Source of the DNA: Mesorhizobium sp. B1-1-8
GTDB lineage: Bacteria; Pseudomonadota; Alphaproteobacteria; Rhizobiales; Rhizobiaceae
Reading direction: 5' to 3'
Assembly (NCBI RefSeq): GCF_006442795.2
Contig: NZ_CP083956.1
Coordinates: 3,139,501-3,203,500, forward strand
Length of the DNA stretch: 64,000 nt
The notes below the pieces were generated by a model. That model did not search any database. It was not told where the DNA came from and saw only the letters and a program-made list of their open reading frames with translations. This document shows positions 1-8,616 of this stretch, in pieces. The first letter of the stretch is position 1. Each line of letters opens with the position of its first letter. The translations under genes and the position numbers were made by a program.

Positions 1-154
1 CCTTTCGGGTCGGGGAGCCTGTGACGTATGTCCAGGTTCTCCGGAACTAAAGGCCACAGGGCCGTTTCGCACGGTTTGCAACTCCCCGATCATTTGGAGG
101 TTTGATGAGTTTCGCGGGGGCGTACCGCGGCAACTCTCTTTTCGGGGAGTGACG

Positions 155-673
155 ATGCAACATCGCAGGGCCCTGGCGAATCCGAACCGCCCTCGCTTCG
201 AGACATCGGCGAAGGGAGAGAGCGACCCTCATCCGGCCGATCAGCATGTCGGCAGGCAGCTCGCAACGGTTCGCGTCCAGTCGGATGTATCGCAGGCGCA
301 ACTCGCCCGATCTATTGGGATCAGCTTCCAGCAGCTCCAGAAATACGAGAACGGGAGGAACCGTGTAAGCGCATCCATGCTCTATGAGATCGCCAGGTCC
401 CTGGGGGTTCCTGTCAGCCGCTTCTTCGAAGGCCTACCGGGAAACGAGGCCAACCGTGATGTTTCGCCTCTGCCGGCCGATGAACGCATCGACTTCATCG
501 CCAGCGCGGAAGGCAGGCGCCTGATCCAGGGATTGATGAACCTTCACCCGCGGGTGCGCGGTCGCGTGTCGGCCCTGATCGCCGCGTTGGGAGAAGAACT
601 GGCTGTCCTTGACGCCCAACCGAATAGTCAAGCTGCCGGTGAACCAACACCCGCCGACAGAAGTCGGTTTTGA
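155..673 (+). CDS. XRE-family helix-turn-helix regulator
   Basis: A 172-aa protein with a central XRE/Cro-type helix-turn-helix at about residues 30-85 (QAQLARSIGISFQQLQKYE), followed by a C-terminal tail of the kind seen in rhizobial XRE regulators. A GTG at 149 is in frame, but the Shine-Dalgarno GGGGA at 144-148 abuts it and is correctly spaced for the ATG at 155, so 155 is preferred. It is the only confident plus-strand gene in the first 25 kb and points towards the transfer module from the far side. It probably regulates the element or is cargo; its target cannot be read from the sequence. Confidence 0.75.
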   Translation: MQHRRALANPNRPRFETSAKGESDPHPADQHVGRQLATVRVQSDVSQAQLARSIGISFQQLQKYENGRNRVSASMLYEIARSLGVPVSRFFEGLPGNEANRDVSPLPADERIDFIASAEGRRLIQGLMNLHPRVRGRVSALIAALGEELAVLDAQPNSQAAGEPTPADRSRF

Positions 674-987
674 TGAGCGGACATAGCTATTGCGACCTCC
701 GCCGGGCAGAGACTTGATCCATCGAGTGTGCGGTCCCGTCCTCGATACCGGCAATAGGGAGGCGGGCAGGCCGCTCCTCGATGTCGTTGGCCGTCGTCAT
801 GCATCTCCCGCATGTCAGGTATTGAGTATCGCACAGGCGCGAAGCCCTGCGGAAAAGAAGCACACCCGCAAGAGTTTGCGCGTCAGGCCAACGAAACCGC
901 AATGCCCAATTGTGATCATCACGGCTGGTCACTGGCGGATTCAGTGAGTCGCCTTGACGCACGGCACGGCACTCTATTCTTCTCGTC
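674..987. other. Intergenic, nothing recognised
   Basis: A 314-nt gap between the XRE gene and the small HTH gene. Short open frames occur on both strands, but none has a plausible start with a ribosome binding site or a recognisable protein. Confidence 0.5.
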
Positions 988-1149
988 CTACGCCTCTAGG
1001 TCGTCGATTGGGTACAGAACGGCCTTGCCGATTTTTATGAACGAGGGGCCGATCTTCATCGCTCGCCAGTTTCTAAGTGTCCCAACCGACACGCCGCCAC
1101 GGTAACGCTCTGCCACTTCTTCGGCAGTAAGGAATTTGCTCTCGGCCAT
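988..1149 (-). CDS. Small AlpA/excisionase-like HTH protein
   Basis: A 53-aa protein, MAESKFLTAEEVAERYRGG..., matching the winged-helix DNA-binding domain of the helix-turn-helix 17 (AlpA/excisionase) class: the 'TAEEVAERY...GTLRNWR...GPSFIKIGKAVLY' pattern spans the whole protein. The start at 1149 is chosen because a GGAGG lies just upstream; the frame stays open to 1233 without a better site. Such proteins act as excision directionality factors or small repressors in mobile elements. It lies where the trb operon would be expected to begin, so it may be a remnant of another insertion. Confidence 0.7.
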   Translation of the reverse strand: MAESKFLTAEEVAERYRGGVSVGTLRNWRAMKIGPSFIKIGKAVLYPIDDLEA

Positions 1150-1607
1150 GTTTCCTCCTTCTAGGAGCGGGACCAACGCCGCGTTATCATTCTTGAGCCA
1201 AGCGCAAGAGCCCATGTTAAATTCTGTCGTCACTCAGCATGAGCGCTACTCGCGGCGACGTTCGGTCACCCTGCACGAAGTGATGCAATGTTGGCGCGCG
1301 GGGTGGGAAGCACAATGTGGGAGGCGTAGGGAAACTCGCCTACTCTCGGATAGAAATCGGCTGGGTGGAATGACGTTCGCGGCAGTCGGGAATTACCTCA
1401 AAGGAAGGGCCGGCGTTTTCACTAGGAAGACGCTTCACATCCGCAGAAATGCGCGATCCGATCGACGTCGCTGTCGTAACCTGTAGCGGTCTGTCGCTGC
1501 CTTGCCGGCACAAACGGTGGAAATGCGAGAGCAACGCAGTGCCTATGAGGGTCCTACTCAGTCAGCCGGAGAATCCTGGCCGGTATGTTGGGAAAGTCCC
1601 GGCCGAC
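1150..1607. other. Intergenic; no trb genes found
   Basis: About 458 nt beyond the end of the copG-like gene. In related elements trbB and the rest of the mating-pair cluster would begin here. No TrbB-like sequence and no convincing gene is visible on either strand. Confidence 0.55.
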
Positions 1608-2042
1608 TTATCCATCCCTTGGCGTCAAGCCGATATCTTCAGAAATCTCCTGACGGAGCTTGGGCCCCTTCGCCAACCTGCGGCCGAGCGCGGTGACAAA
1701 TTGGTCGTACCGTTCGCCCGCCTTGGCACGCGCAGCCTGCGCCGCGGGTTCTGGGAGAGCTGGCGTCGTCGTCAGCCAGAAGCGAATGAACACCGCCAGC
1801 GTCTCGATCGCGATGCCGACATCGCGCTCCATCCTCGTCATGCGGCGATCAAGCAGGTCGATCCGCTTCGTGATGGCAGCTTCCTGTCGCTCGGCCGCGT
1901 CAGGCGACAGGAAAGATTCGATCGCCGCTTCAGCAACGAGTGAACGGGAATGATCTCGCCGCGCTGCATGTTCGGCGAGCCGGTTCATCACGACCGGATC
2001 GAGATAGACCGAGAGGCGCTGTTTGCGGGTTGTCTTCGTCAT
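1608..2042 (-). CDS. CopG-like ribbon-helix-helix protein of the transfer module
   Basis: A 144-aa protein with an N-terminal ribbon-helix-helix (RLSVYLDPVVMNRLAEHAARRDHSRSLVAEAAIESF, about residues 9-45), then a probable coiled coil (about 50-80) and a hydrophobic stretch (IETLAVFIRFWLTTTP). This is the CopG-annotated gene that sits between traG and trbB in alphaproteobacterial integrative elements with a P-type transfer system. It starts 7 nt after the traG stop and should be cotranscribed with it. It looks full length, so the loss of trb genes begins after it. Confidence 0.8.
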   Translation of the reverse strand: MTKTTRKQRLSVYLDPVVMNRLAEHAARRDHSRSLVAEAAIESFLSPDAAERQEAAITKRIDLLDRRMTRMERDVGIAIETLAVFIRFWLTTTPALPEPAAQAARAKAGERYDQFVTALGRRLAKGPKLRQEISEDIGLTPRDG

Positions 2043-2049
2043 AGCAATC

Positions 2050-4035
2050 TCACAGCTCCATGCCGTCGCCAGGATCGAGCGACACTTGACGCGCGACGCC
2101 CTGCATGACGCGGATCATGCGGTTATTACGCACAGCCTCATCGTCGGCTTCGTCGGACGGACCGATCTCGAACTCATTCTCGATCGGCGCTTTCTTCTCG
2201 ACCGGCTGGACTCGGTTCAACTCCGGCTGATGCCGGTGCTCGGATTCCGTCGGGTCGCCATCCCCCGCCTGTGAGGGGGTGGAAGTTTCCCCGGTCGCCG
2301 GCCGAGGCGGCAAGGGGAACGCGGTCCACTCGTCAGCGCCTCCCTGTTTCGGCGCGATCAGCGCAGGCGGGGGCAGGATGCGCTCTTGGAAGCGGGCATC
2401 CTCATAGTAACGCGCCTTCTTCGCGCGGATCGGTGGCGTGCCCGCGACCATTACGATCTCATCGGCCGGCGGGAGTTGCATGATCTCGCCTGGGGTGAGC
2501 AGCGGTCGCGCCGTTTCGGACCGCGAGACCATCAGATGGCCAAGCCAGGGCGAAAGCCGATGGCCGGCATAGTTCTTCATCGCCTTCATCTCGGTCGCGG
2601 TGCCGAGCGCATCCGAGACGCGCTTGGCGGTGCGTTCATCGTTGGTCGCGAAGCTCACCCTGACGTGGCAGTTGTCGAGGATCGAGTTGTTCGCGCCGTA
2701 AGCCTTCTCGATCTGATTGAGGGATTGCGCGATCAGGAAGCTCTTGAGGCCGTAGCCCGCCATGAAGGCCAGCGCCGACTCGAAGAAGTCCAGCCGCCCC
2801 AGCGCCGGAAACTCGTCGAGCATGAGCAGCAGCCGGTGGCGTCCGGCCTTCGCCCGCAGATCCTCGGTCAGACGACGGCCAACCTGATTGAGGATCAGTC
2901 GGATCAGCGGCTTGGTACGATTGATGTCGGAGGGCGGCACGACGAGGTAGAGCGTCGTCGGATGTTTGCTGCCGACGATATCGGTGATCCGCCAATCGCA
3001 GCGACGCGTCACCTCGGCCACGACGGGATCGCGATAAAGGCCAAGGAACGACATGGCGGTGGAGAGCACGCCGGAGCGCTCGTTGTCGGATTTGTTGAGC
3101 AGTTCGCGCGCGGCGCTGGCGATGACGGGATGCGGCCCGGCCTCGCCAAGATGCGCCGTTTTCATCATCGCGGCCAAGGTCGACTCGATCGGACGTTTCG
3201 GGTCTGAGAGGAATCCCGCGACGCCAGCGAGCGTCTTGTCCTCTTCGGCATAGAGGACATGGAGGATCGCGCCGACCAAAAGCGCGTGGCTGGTCTTTTC
3301 CCAGTGGTTCCGCTTCTCCAGCGAGCCTTCGGGATCGACCAGGATGTCGGCGATATTCTGCACGTCGCGAACTTCCCACTCGCCGCGGCGCACCTCGAGC
3401 AGAGGATTGTAGGCCGACGACTTCGCGTTGGTCGGATCGAACAGCAGCACGCGGCCATGCTTCGCGCGGAAGCCGGCGGTGAGTTGCCAATTCTCTCCCT
3501 TGATATCGTGGACGATCGCGGAGCCCGGCCAGGTGAGCAGCGAGGGGACCACGAGGCCGACACCCTTGCCCGAGCGGGTCGGGGCGAAGCACAGCACATG
3601 CTCCGGCCCGTCGTGGCGGAGATAGGCGCGGTCGTAGCGGCCGAGCACGACGCCATCGGGACCAAGAAGACCCGCGCGCTTCACTTCCTCTGTCCCGGCC
3701 CAGCGCGCCGAGCCGTAGGTCTCGACATTCTTGGCTTCACGCGCCCGCCATACCGACATGCCGATGGCGACCGCGATCGAGATGAACCCACCGGATGCCG
3801 CGATGAAGGCGCCCTCGACAAAGATCGCGGGCGCATAGGCGTCGAAGCCGTACCACCACCAGAAGAAAGAGGGTGGCAGGTAGAAGGGAAAGCCGAGTAA
3901 CGTGAACCAAGGCGCGCCAAGCCTGGGCTGGAATGCGAGGCGCCAGGCCACCCATTCCGTTGCCGTCCAGGTCGTGACGAGGACGATGGCGAAGACGGTG
4001 AGGATCTGGCCCCAGAGGATTTTCGTGCCCGACAT
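2050..4035 (-). CDS. traG: TraG/VirD4 type IV coupling protein
   Basis: A 661-aa coupling ATPase that recruits the relaxase-DNA complex to a type IV secretion channel. Two N-terminal membrane segments (about residues 10-30 and 70-95) anchor it in the inner membrane. Walker A is at 151-158 (APTRSGKG) and Walker B at 402-409 (LLLMLDEF), followed by the conserved DEFPALGR region. The C-terminal 80 residues are low-complexity and acidic, as in IncP TraG relatives. It lies 24 nt downstream of the relaxase gene. Length and motifs suggest it is intact, although no channel genes are visible in this window. Confidence 0.93.
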   Translation of the reverse strand: MSGTKILWGQILTVFAIVLVTTWTATEWVAWRLAFQPRLGAPWFTLLGFPFYLPPSFFWWWYGFDAYAPAIFVEGAFIAASGGFISIAVAIGMSVWRAREAKNVETYGSARWAGTEEVKRAGLLGPDGVVLGRYDRAYLRHDGPEHVLCFAPTRSGKGVGLVVPSLLTWPGSAIVHDIKGENWQLTAGFRAKHGRVLLFDPTNAKSSAYNPLLEVRRGEWEVRDVQNIADILVDPEGSLEKRNHWEKTSHALLVGAILHVLYAEEDKTLAGVAGFLSDPKRPIESTLAAMMKTAHLGEAGPHPVIASAARELLNKSDNERSGVLSTAMSFLGLYRDPVVAEVTRRCDWRITDIVGSKHPTTLYLVVPPSDINRTKPLIRLILNQVGRRLTEDLRAKAGRHRLLLMLDEFPALGRLDFFESALAFMAGYGLKSFLIAQSLNQIEKAYGANNSILDNCHVRVSFATNDERTAKRVSDALGTATEMKAMKNYAGHRLSPWLGHLMVSRSETARPLLTPGEIMQLPPADEIVMVAGTPPIRAKKARYYEDARFQERILPPPALIAPKQGGADEWTAFPLPPRPATGETSTPSQAGDGDPTESEHRHQPELNRVQPVEKKAPIENEFEIGPSDEADDEAVRNNRMIRVMQGVARQVSLDPGDGMEL

Positions 4036-4059
4036 GACGGCGGTCCTTTCGGATAGAAG

Positions 4060-5799
4060 TTAGAGGCCGAGCCCGCGCTTGCGGCCGAAGCTCCAGTCGA
4101 CGCCGCCGTCGTCGCGGGCGGCGCCGGAGACGTGCTTCCCGAGTTGTTTTTCGAGGGAGGGCGACCAGGGCACGAGCTGGAAGCCCAGGCCATCGTCCAG
4201 CATGGCGAAGCGGCCCGAGGCGAGTGTGAGACGCTCTCTGTAAGTGCCGGCGACATACTCGCCGCCGCCGGGGCGAGTGAACGGCCGGCCGGTCTCGGCG
4301 GCGAGCTTCTCGCCGACCGCTTCCAGTTCCCGACGACGCAGCGTGTCGATCAGCCCGCGGTTGAAGGTGACGCGGTGACCGTGCCGTTCGCCCCGGCCCT
4401 GTCCGACCAGATGATCGGCGCGCCGATCCATCGCTTCCCGGACCGCCGCGCCAAAGCCGCCCTCGGACAATGCGGCCGGTTCGCGGGCGATGTTTTGACG
4501 ATCGAGCCAGGTCGCGCCCGTTGCCGTGATCTGCCGATCGATATCGAGATCGGAGCGCACAGCGATCGCGACACGCCGCTGCCCCTGCGCGTCATCGAAC
4601 TTGCGCAACTCGACGATCGAGCCCGGCGCGCTGTCGCCAGCCGCATCGAGGTCGAATAACTTGATGTGGTGGGTGCGTCCGTCGACGCCATCGACCACGG
4701 CGTAGGCCGTGCCTTTCAACTCGTCGTCCAGGCCGCGATCGACCAGCCGGCCGATGATCGGCGTATCGAGGCTCTCGGCCGCAAGCACGTAGCTCGCCGA
4801 GCCGCGCTCGATGCCGCGCTCGGTCAACGCGCGGTGCATCCGTTTGATGATGTCGCCGCGCTCGCCGAGTTCCCGCAGCGCCGCCTCGGCCTTCTCGTCG
4901 ATGATCCATTGGCCGGGGCCGACCTGATCGGCGAGACCGAACGTTTCCAGCTTGCGAAGGCGTCCGACCTTCAGCGCGTGGTATTCGTCGGGCTGTTGGT
5001 CGCGAGACGGTGCGAGGTCAATGACGCCGGTCTGGCGGCCGTCGCGGACAAGCTGCCTGTCGAGCTGCGTCCAGCGCTCTGCGTCAACCTGGCGCTCCAG
5101 ACTGCGGCGGATGTCGAGATCGGTGCGCGGACCGAGTTCCTGCGTGATGAGGTCGCGCGCCCGATCGCGCATGCCTTCCTTGATGTAGTCGCGGGAAATC
5201 ACAAGATCCTGGCCGTCGTCCCGCACACCACGGACGATCAGATGGACGTGGGGATGTTCGGTATTCCAATGATCGACGGCCACCCAGTCGAGCCGGGTGC
5301 CCAGGTCCTTCTCCATCTGGCCGACGAGATCACGCATGAAGGATCTGAGGTCTGCCATTTCCAGCGCGTCGTCAGGTGAGACGATGAAGCGGAAATGGTG
5401 CCGGTCATCTTCGCAGCGCGCCGCGAAGGCGCCGGCATCCGCGGCCTGGGGCTCTGGACCAAACAGGCGCGCCTTCTCCCCGTCGCGGGTCACGCCCTCG
5501 CGACGGAGATAATTGAGATGGGTCGCCAGCGGCGCGGATCGTGAACCATGGCGCACAACGCGCGCCTTGATCACGGCGCCGCGCGAACGCGACATTATGA
5601 TCCGGTTCGCCTGGATGCTGGCACGCTGGCCCCTGCCGAAGCGGGAGCGATTGCCTGGAACGATGCGGCCGGAGCGTGAGACACCGGCACCGGCCTTTTT
5701 CGCAGCGGCCAATGCCTGGTCGATGAAGGGCCGCGCGCTCTGGGAGCCGGAGGAACGGATGCGGCCTGGCCGGATCCGAAAATCGTCCTCACCGGTCAT
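4060..5799 (-). CDS. MOBP-type relaxase/mobilisation nuclease (VirD2-like, DUF3363)
   Basis: A 579-aa relaxase. The N-terminal nuclease has HLNYLRREG (about residues 94-102; Tyr97 is the likely nucleophile) and the metal-binding HWNTEHPHVH (177-186), with the three-histidine arrangement of MOBP/VirD2 enzymes. The remaining ~350 residues form the DUF3363 C-terminal region. The frame opens at 5817, but ATG 5799 (MTGEDDFRIRPGR) has an upstream GGAG and is the likely start. The protein would cleave one strand of oriT and pilot it through the coupling protein; the candidate oriT lies directly upstream at 5858-5972, as usual for this class. Confidence 0.92.
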   Translation of the reverse strand: MTGEDDFRIRPGRIRSSGSQSARPFIDQALAAAKKAGAGVSRSGRIVPGNRSRFGRGQRASIQANRIIMSRSRGAVIKARVVRHGSRSAPLATHLNYLRREGVTRDGEKARLFGPEPQAADAGAFAARCEDDRHHFRFIVSPDDALEMADLRSFMRDLVGQMEKDLGTRLDWVAVDHWNTEHPHVHLIVRGVRDDGQDLVISRDYIKEGMRDRARDLITQELGPRTDLDIRRSLERQVDAERWTQLDRQLVRDGRQTGVIDLAPSRDQQPDEYHALKVGRLRKLETFGLADQVGPGQWIIDEKAEAALRELGERGDIIKRMHRALTERGIERGSASYVLAAESLDTPIIGRLVDRGLDDELKGTAYAVVDGVDGRTHHIKLFDLDAAGDSAPGSIVELRKFDDAQGQRRVAIAVRSDLDIDRQITATGATWLDRQNIAREPAALSEGGFGAAVREAMDRRADHLVGQGRGERHGHRVTFNRGLIDTLRRRELEAVGEKLAAETGRPFTRPGGGEYVAGTYRERLTLASGRFAMLDDGLGFQLVPWSPSLEKQLGKHVSGAARDDGGVDWSFGRKRGLGL

Positions 5800-5857
5800 G
5801 GCCGATGCTCCGCACATCGCGCCAAGTACCGGAAACTTAAGAGAAATGGGTCTCGCT

Positions 5858-5972
5858 GCGAGGTGCGCGGAATTCCCGCACCTCGCGAAATCGCCTCATA
5901 ACCTATTGAAATACCACAACCGACCGAAGCCGCGCCTCGCGGCCTTTTATCCTGCCATCGTTCGGTTGTGGT
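5858..5972 (+). other. oriT: Candidate oriT with IncP-type nick site
   Basis: This 244-nt gap between the relaxase and transglycosylase genes holds two perfect inverted repeats: 10 bp at 5858-5867/5877-5886 and 11 bp at 5913-5923/5962-5972 (ACCACAACCGA/TCGGTTGTGGT). Seven bases from the inner edge of the second repeat is TATCCTGC (5948-5955), which matches the YATCCTG/Y nick consensus of IncP and Ti-border relaxases, with the cut predicted between 5954 and 5955 on the plus strand. Motif, spacing to the inverted repeat and adjacency to a MOBP relaxase all agree. The nick position is inferred, not shown. Confidence 0.78.
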
Positions 5973-6043
5973 GCCTGCCTCTACCCTCGGCGCACGCCAT
6001 AATACGCCAGAGACCACTATCGTGCGATCGGGAACCGGGACGC

Positions 6044-6817
6044 TCATCGTGCTGTCCCTTCACCGGCACGGGCGACGAACAGACCGCCGGACTGCGGCAC
6101 GATGGCGGAAACATCGCGCACGGCCGGCGTCATCGTTGCAGCGTCGGACGCGCGCTCCACCGGAACGGGATCTACGGCCGGTCTGCGATCCGGCTGCGCG
6201 ATGAACAGGGGCGCGTGTGTCCAGGCGAGCGGATCGGCCGTGACGATCATCATCGGGCTGGCCGTATCGCCGCCATCCGCTGACGGCGCAACGATGGCAA
6301 CATAGGCGCGCGTTTCCGCAGGCAATGCGCGACCTCTCAGCGAGTCCCGATAACGTCCGGGTCCCGCGTTGTAGGCGGCGATCCAACCGGGCGACCCGTA
6401 GCGATCGAACAGTTCGCGGATATACCCCGCGCCGGCGATGATGTTGTCGTGCGGATCATACGGATCGGCGCCGAGATGGTGGCGGAGGCGCAAGCCCGCC
6501 CAGGTCTCCGGCATGATCTGCATTAGGCCCATCGCGCCCTTGCGCGAAATCGCGTGCGGATCGCCCGCGCTTTCGGCGCGCATCACGGCCCTGATCCATG
6601 CAACCGGAACACCGAAGCGCCGCGATGCCTCCGCGATGTGATCTGCATAGGGCGCGCGTAGCGACGGCCGCACGATCGGCGCGTCCTGCGCCATCGTGAT
6701 CGCCGGCGCGACGCTCTCAATGGAAAGGCCGGAAAGGAGAAGGAGAGCCATGCGCCGGGCGGCGCGGAGCGGCCCCGACGCACTCGAATGGCTCGTCGAT
6801 TGGCGGCGAGCAGGCAT
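6044..6817 (-). CDS. Lytic transglycosylase (SLT domain) of the transfer module
   Basis: A 257-aa exported muramidase. The N-terminus has a hydrophobic segment (ARRMALLLLSGLSIESVAPAITMAQ, about residues 19-44) consistent with a signal peptide. The SLT domain follows at about 55-180: ESAGDP with catalytic Glu near 82, GAMGLMQIMPETW and AYNAGPG are all present. It would open the peptidoglycan locally for the conjugation machinery (VirB1/TrbN-type role). The gene starts 3 nt after the DUF736 stop, so the two are probably coupled. The C-terminal ~75 residues are Pro/Ala-rich and unassigned. Confidence 0.9.
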   Translation of the reverse strand: MPARRQSTSHSSASGPLRAARRMALLLLSGLSIESVAPAITMAQDAPIVRPSLRAPYADHIAEASRRFGVPVAWIRAVMRAESAGDPHAISRKGAMGLMQIMPETWAGLRLRHHLGADPYDPHDNIIAGAGYIRELFDRYGSPGWIAAYNAGPGRYRDSLRGRALPAETRAYVAIVAPSADGGDTASPMMIVTADPLAWTHAPLFIAQPDRRPAVDPVPVERASDAATMTPAVRDVSAIVPQSGGLFVARAGEGTAR

Positions 6818-6820
6818 CGA

Positions 6821-7168
6821 TCAATCCTTCTCGCCGCGATCGCGCGGGCGCGACCAGTGCAGCGACCAGGCGTTGCCGGCATCGTCGTCGCGGAACAGGT
6901 TGGCGCGAATCGGATGCGGGAACGCCGGATCGTCGATCTGCAGCGCGACGTATTCGCCGGCCTTCTCGCCGGTGCGTTTCCAGCCGGCGCCGATCTCCGG
7001 GCCTGTTTCGTTGCTCATGCCGTCGAAGAGGTGAACGCGATAATCTGGTGCGTTCTCCGCGTCGGACGGTTCTGCCAGGACGATGATGATGTCCTGATGC
7101 AGTAAGAGCGTTGCGAGGTTTCCGATGAAGCTGGCCTCCTCGCGCCTGAACTCACCAATTTGCGGCAT
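6821..7168 (-). CDS. DUF736 protein, copy 1
   Basis: A 115-aa soluble protein of the DUF736 family: MPQIGEFRREEASFIGNL at the N-terminus, LFRDDDAGNAWSLHWSRP near the C-terminus. DUF736 proteins are near-universal in alphaproteobacterial conjugative elements; their function is unknown, with single-stranded DNA handling often suspected. The frame extends to 7693 without a good start; ATG 7168 follows a GGAGAC ribosome binding site and restores the normal family length. A second, divergent copy lies at 11622-11948. Confidence 0.9.
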   Translation of the reverse strand: MPQIGEFRREEASFIGNLATLLLHQDIIIVLAEPSDAENAPDYRVHLFDGMSNETGPEIGAGWKRTGEKAGEYVALQIDDPAFPHPIRANLFRDDDAGNAWSLHWSRPRDRGEKD

Positions 7169-7236
7169 GACTGTCTCCTTGGCGGTGAGATGGGGGAAGC
7201 CATCGGCGAGCACCGCTCCCGCCGATGGCGAAGCGG

Positions 7237-7782
7237 TCAGCGTGGCGGCGCACGCCATTCGAAGCGGCCGGTTCCGTCTTCGTCGGTCCACAGCGGGACG
7301 GCGCGGCCGATGATCTGGTCGGTCGAGATCAGGCCGAAGTAGCGGCCGTCGAGACTGTCGCGAACCTGCCAGTTCATGAGGAAGACTTCGCCGGTCTGGA
7401 CACGGCGGCAGCCTTGCCAGACGGGGAGATCGCGACCGGCGCGATCGCGTTCCAGCGCCGCGCCGACCTCGACGCCATCGACCTTGATGGTGAGGTTCGA
7501 GCGGCAAACGGTCTGCCCCGAGACGGCGAGGATGCGCTTCATCAGCGGCACGCCCTTGGGCAGGTAGCCGCGCTCGGCGAGGAAGGTCGACAGCGGTTCC
7601 GGCGCATCGACGGCAACGAGATCGGTCACTTCGAACGGCCCGTCGAAATCGATCGAGTAGAAGCCGATCGGTGCGCTGGCCGATGCATTCCACACCAGCT
7701 TGACCGGCATCGGCGTGAGGCCGGGATAGCCGACGCCGAGCACAGCGAGCGTTGTCCCAAGGAGCAAACCGACGCGGCTCAC
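7237..7782 (-). CDS. traF: TraF-type S26 signal peptidase
   Basis: A 181-aa serine peptidase of family S26. An N-terminal membrane segment (VGLLLGTTLAVLGVGYPGL) is followed by the catalytic Ser box NASASAPIGFY (about residues 32-42) and the general-base Lys in MKRILAVSGQTVC (about 81-93). In IncP systems TraF processes and cyclises the TrbC pilin, so a pilin substrate is expected, yet no trbC is seen in this window. It overlaps the DUF2840 gene by 4 nt (ATGA), indicating coupled translation. Confidence 0.9.
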   Translation of the reverse strand: MSRVGLLLGTTLAVLGVGYPGLTPMPVKLVWNASASAPIGFYSIDFDGPFEVTDLVAVDAPEPLSTFLAERGYLPKGVPLMKRILAVSGQTVCRSNLTIKVDGVEVGAALERDRAGRDLPVWQGCRRVQTGEVFLMNWQVRDSLDGRYFGLISTDQIIGRAVPLWTDEDGTGRFEWRAPPR

Positions 7783-8300
7783 GGCTCCGCCCTCCGGCGC
7801 AGCAGAGACGCGCGATGATGATCGAGCGTGTAGGCGCGCGGCTCGTGCCCTGCGGTCAATCGGTTGTGGACGTGCCGCCAGTGTTCAGGCGAGACCGCTT
7901 CAGGATCGATGTCGAGACGCTCGATGGCGTCGATCGCCTGCAGCACGCGCTCAACCTTCGGCCATCCCTCAATCTTGAGCAGGATATCGCCGCCTGGCCG
8001 CACGAAAGGCAGCGTCTGATAGGCCTCGCCGCGTGCCACGGCGCGCACGATGTCGATGCGCGAGATGATCGTGCCGAAGTCGTTCGACGCCCAGCGCACG
8101 AAGGCGAAGACGGCGTCAGGGCGGAACGACAGGACGCGCCGACGACGATCGAGGATCTGTTCGTGCGCGTGCGCGCCGAAGCGAATCCAGTTCTCGATTT
8201 TCTTCTCGACCCAGGTGAGCTCGACATGGGTGAGATTGTCGATGGGAAGCGCGGCCGGCGACGGGCCGCCGCGCACGCGGGGAGCCGCGGTGCCGGTCAT
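7779..8300 (-). CDS. DUF2840 protein
   Basis: A 173-aa soluble protein matching the DUF2840 family, which sits between the partition genes and traF in alphaproteobacterial integrative elements. Typical segments are LTHVELTWVEKKIENWIRFG (about residues 23-42) and WPKVERVLQAIDAIE near 113. Molecular function is unknown. The start (8300) overlaps the stop of the truncated ribbon-helix-helix frame by 4 nt and the stop overlaps traF, so it lies inside a tightly packed operon. Confidence 0.85.
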   Translation of the reverse strand: MTGTAAPRVRGGPSPAALPIDNLTHVELTWVEKKIENWIRFGAHAHEQILDRRRRVLSFRPDAVFAFVRWASNDFGTIISRIDIVRAVARGEAYQTLPFVRPGGDILLKIEGWPKVERVLQAIDAIERLDIDPEAVSPEHWRHVHNRLTAGHEPRAYTLDHHRASLLRRRAEP

Positions 8301-8440
8301 GATGGATCTCCTGATGTTGCGGGGTATTCGCGCGCGAACAATTCGCGCAGCATGTCGGCGATGGTGATGCCGCGCTGGAATGCAGCAATCTTGATGCGGC
8401 CGCGCTGTTCGACCGTCACGTCGACGGTGAGACTATCAAC
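8297..8440 (-). pseudogene. Truncated ribbon-helix-helix partner of a lost parA
   Basis: The last ~46 residues (SLTVDVTVEQRGRIKIAAFQRGITIADMLRELFAREYPATSGDPS) are a ribbon-helix-helix of the type encoded just downstream of parA in these elements. Upstream the frame stays open to 8620 but becomes meaningless sequence running into the iterons, with no start codon beside the conserved part other than an internal GTG. The N-terminal part is therefore missing. The break at about 8440-8455 probably marks one edge of a deletion that also removed parA. Confidence 0.6.
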
Positions 8441-8546
8441 AGCGCTGCAAAAACGCGGATGCGTTAGAAAGATTCCGTAGGAATCCAGGTTAGAGAAGTT
8501 ACGGCCGCCGCAAGGCTTTGAATGGAGAAGATGAATCGTCGATTCC

Positions 8547-8610
8547 GGTCCCCGATAGCACGAGGATCGGGTCCCCGATGGCACGATACGGGTGGTCCCC
8601 GATAGCACGA
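8547..8610. repeat. Three iterons next to repA (candidate replication origin)
   Basis: Three direct repeats of the 17-mer GGTCCCCGATAGCACGA lie at 8547-8563, 8570-8586 (one mismatch: GATG for GATA) and 8594-8610, with 23- and 24-nt periods, about two helical turns. They start 6 nt beyond the stop codon of repA. Phased direct repeats beside a replication initiator gene are the hallmark of an iteron-controlled origin, so RepA is the likely binding protein. Direct binding is inferred. Confidence 0.75.
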
Positions 8611-8616
8611 GACAAT

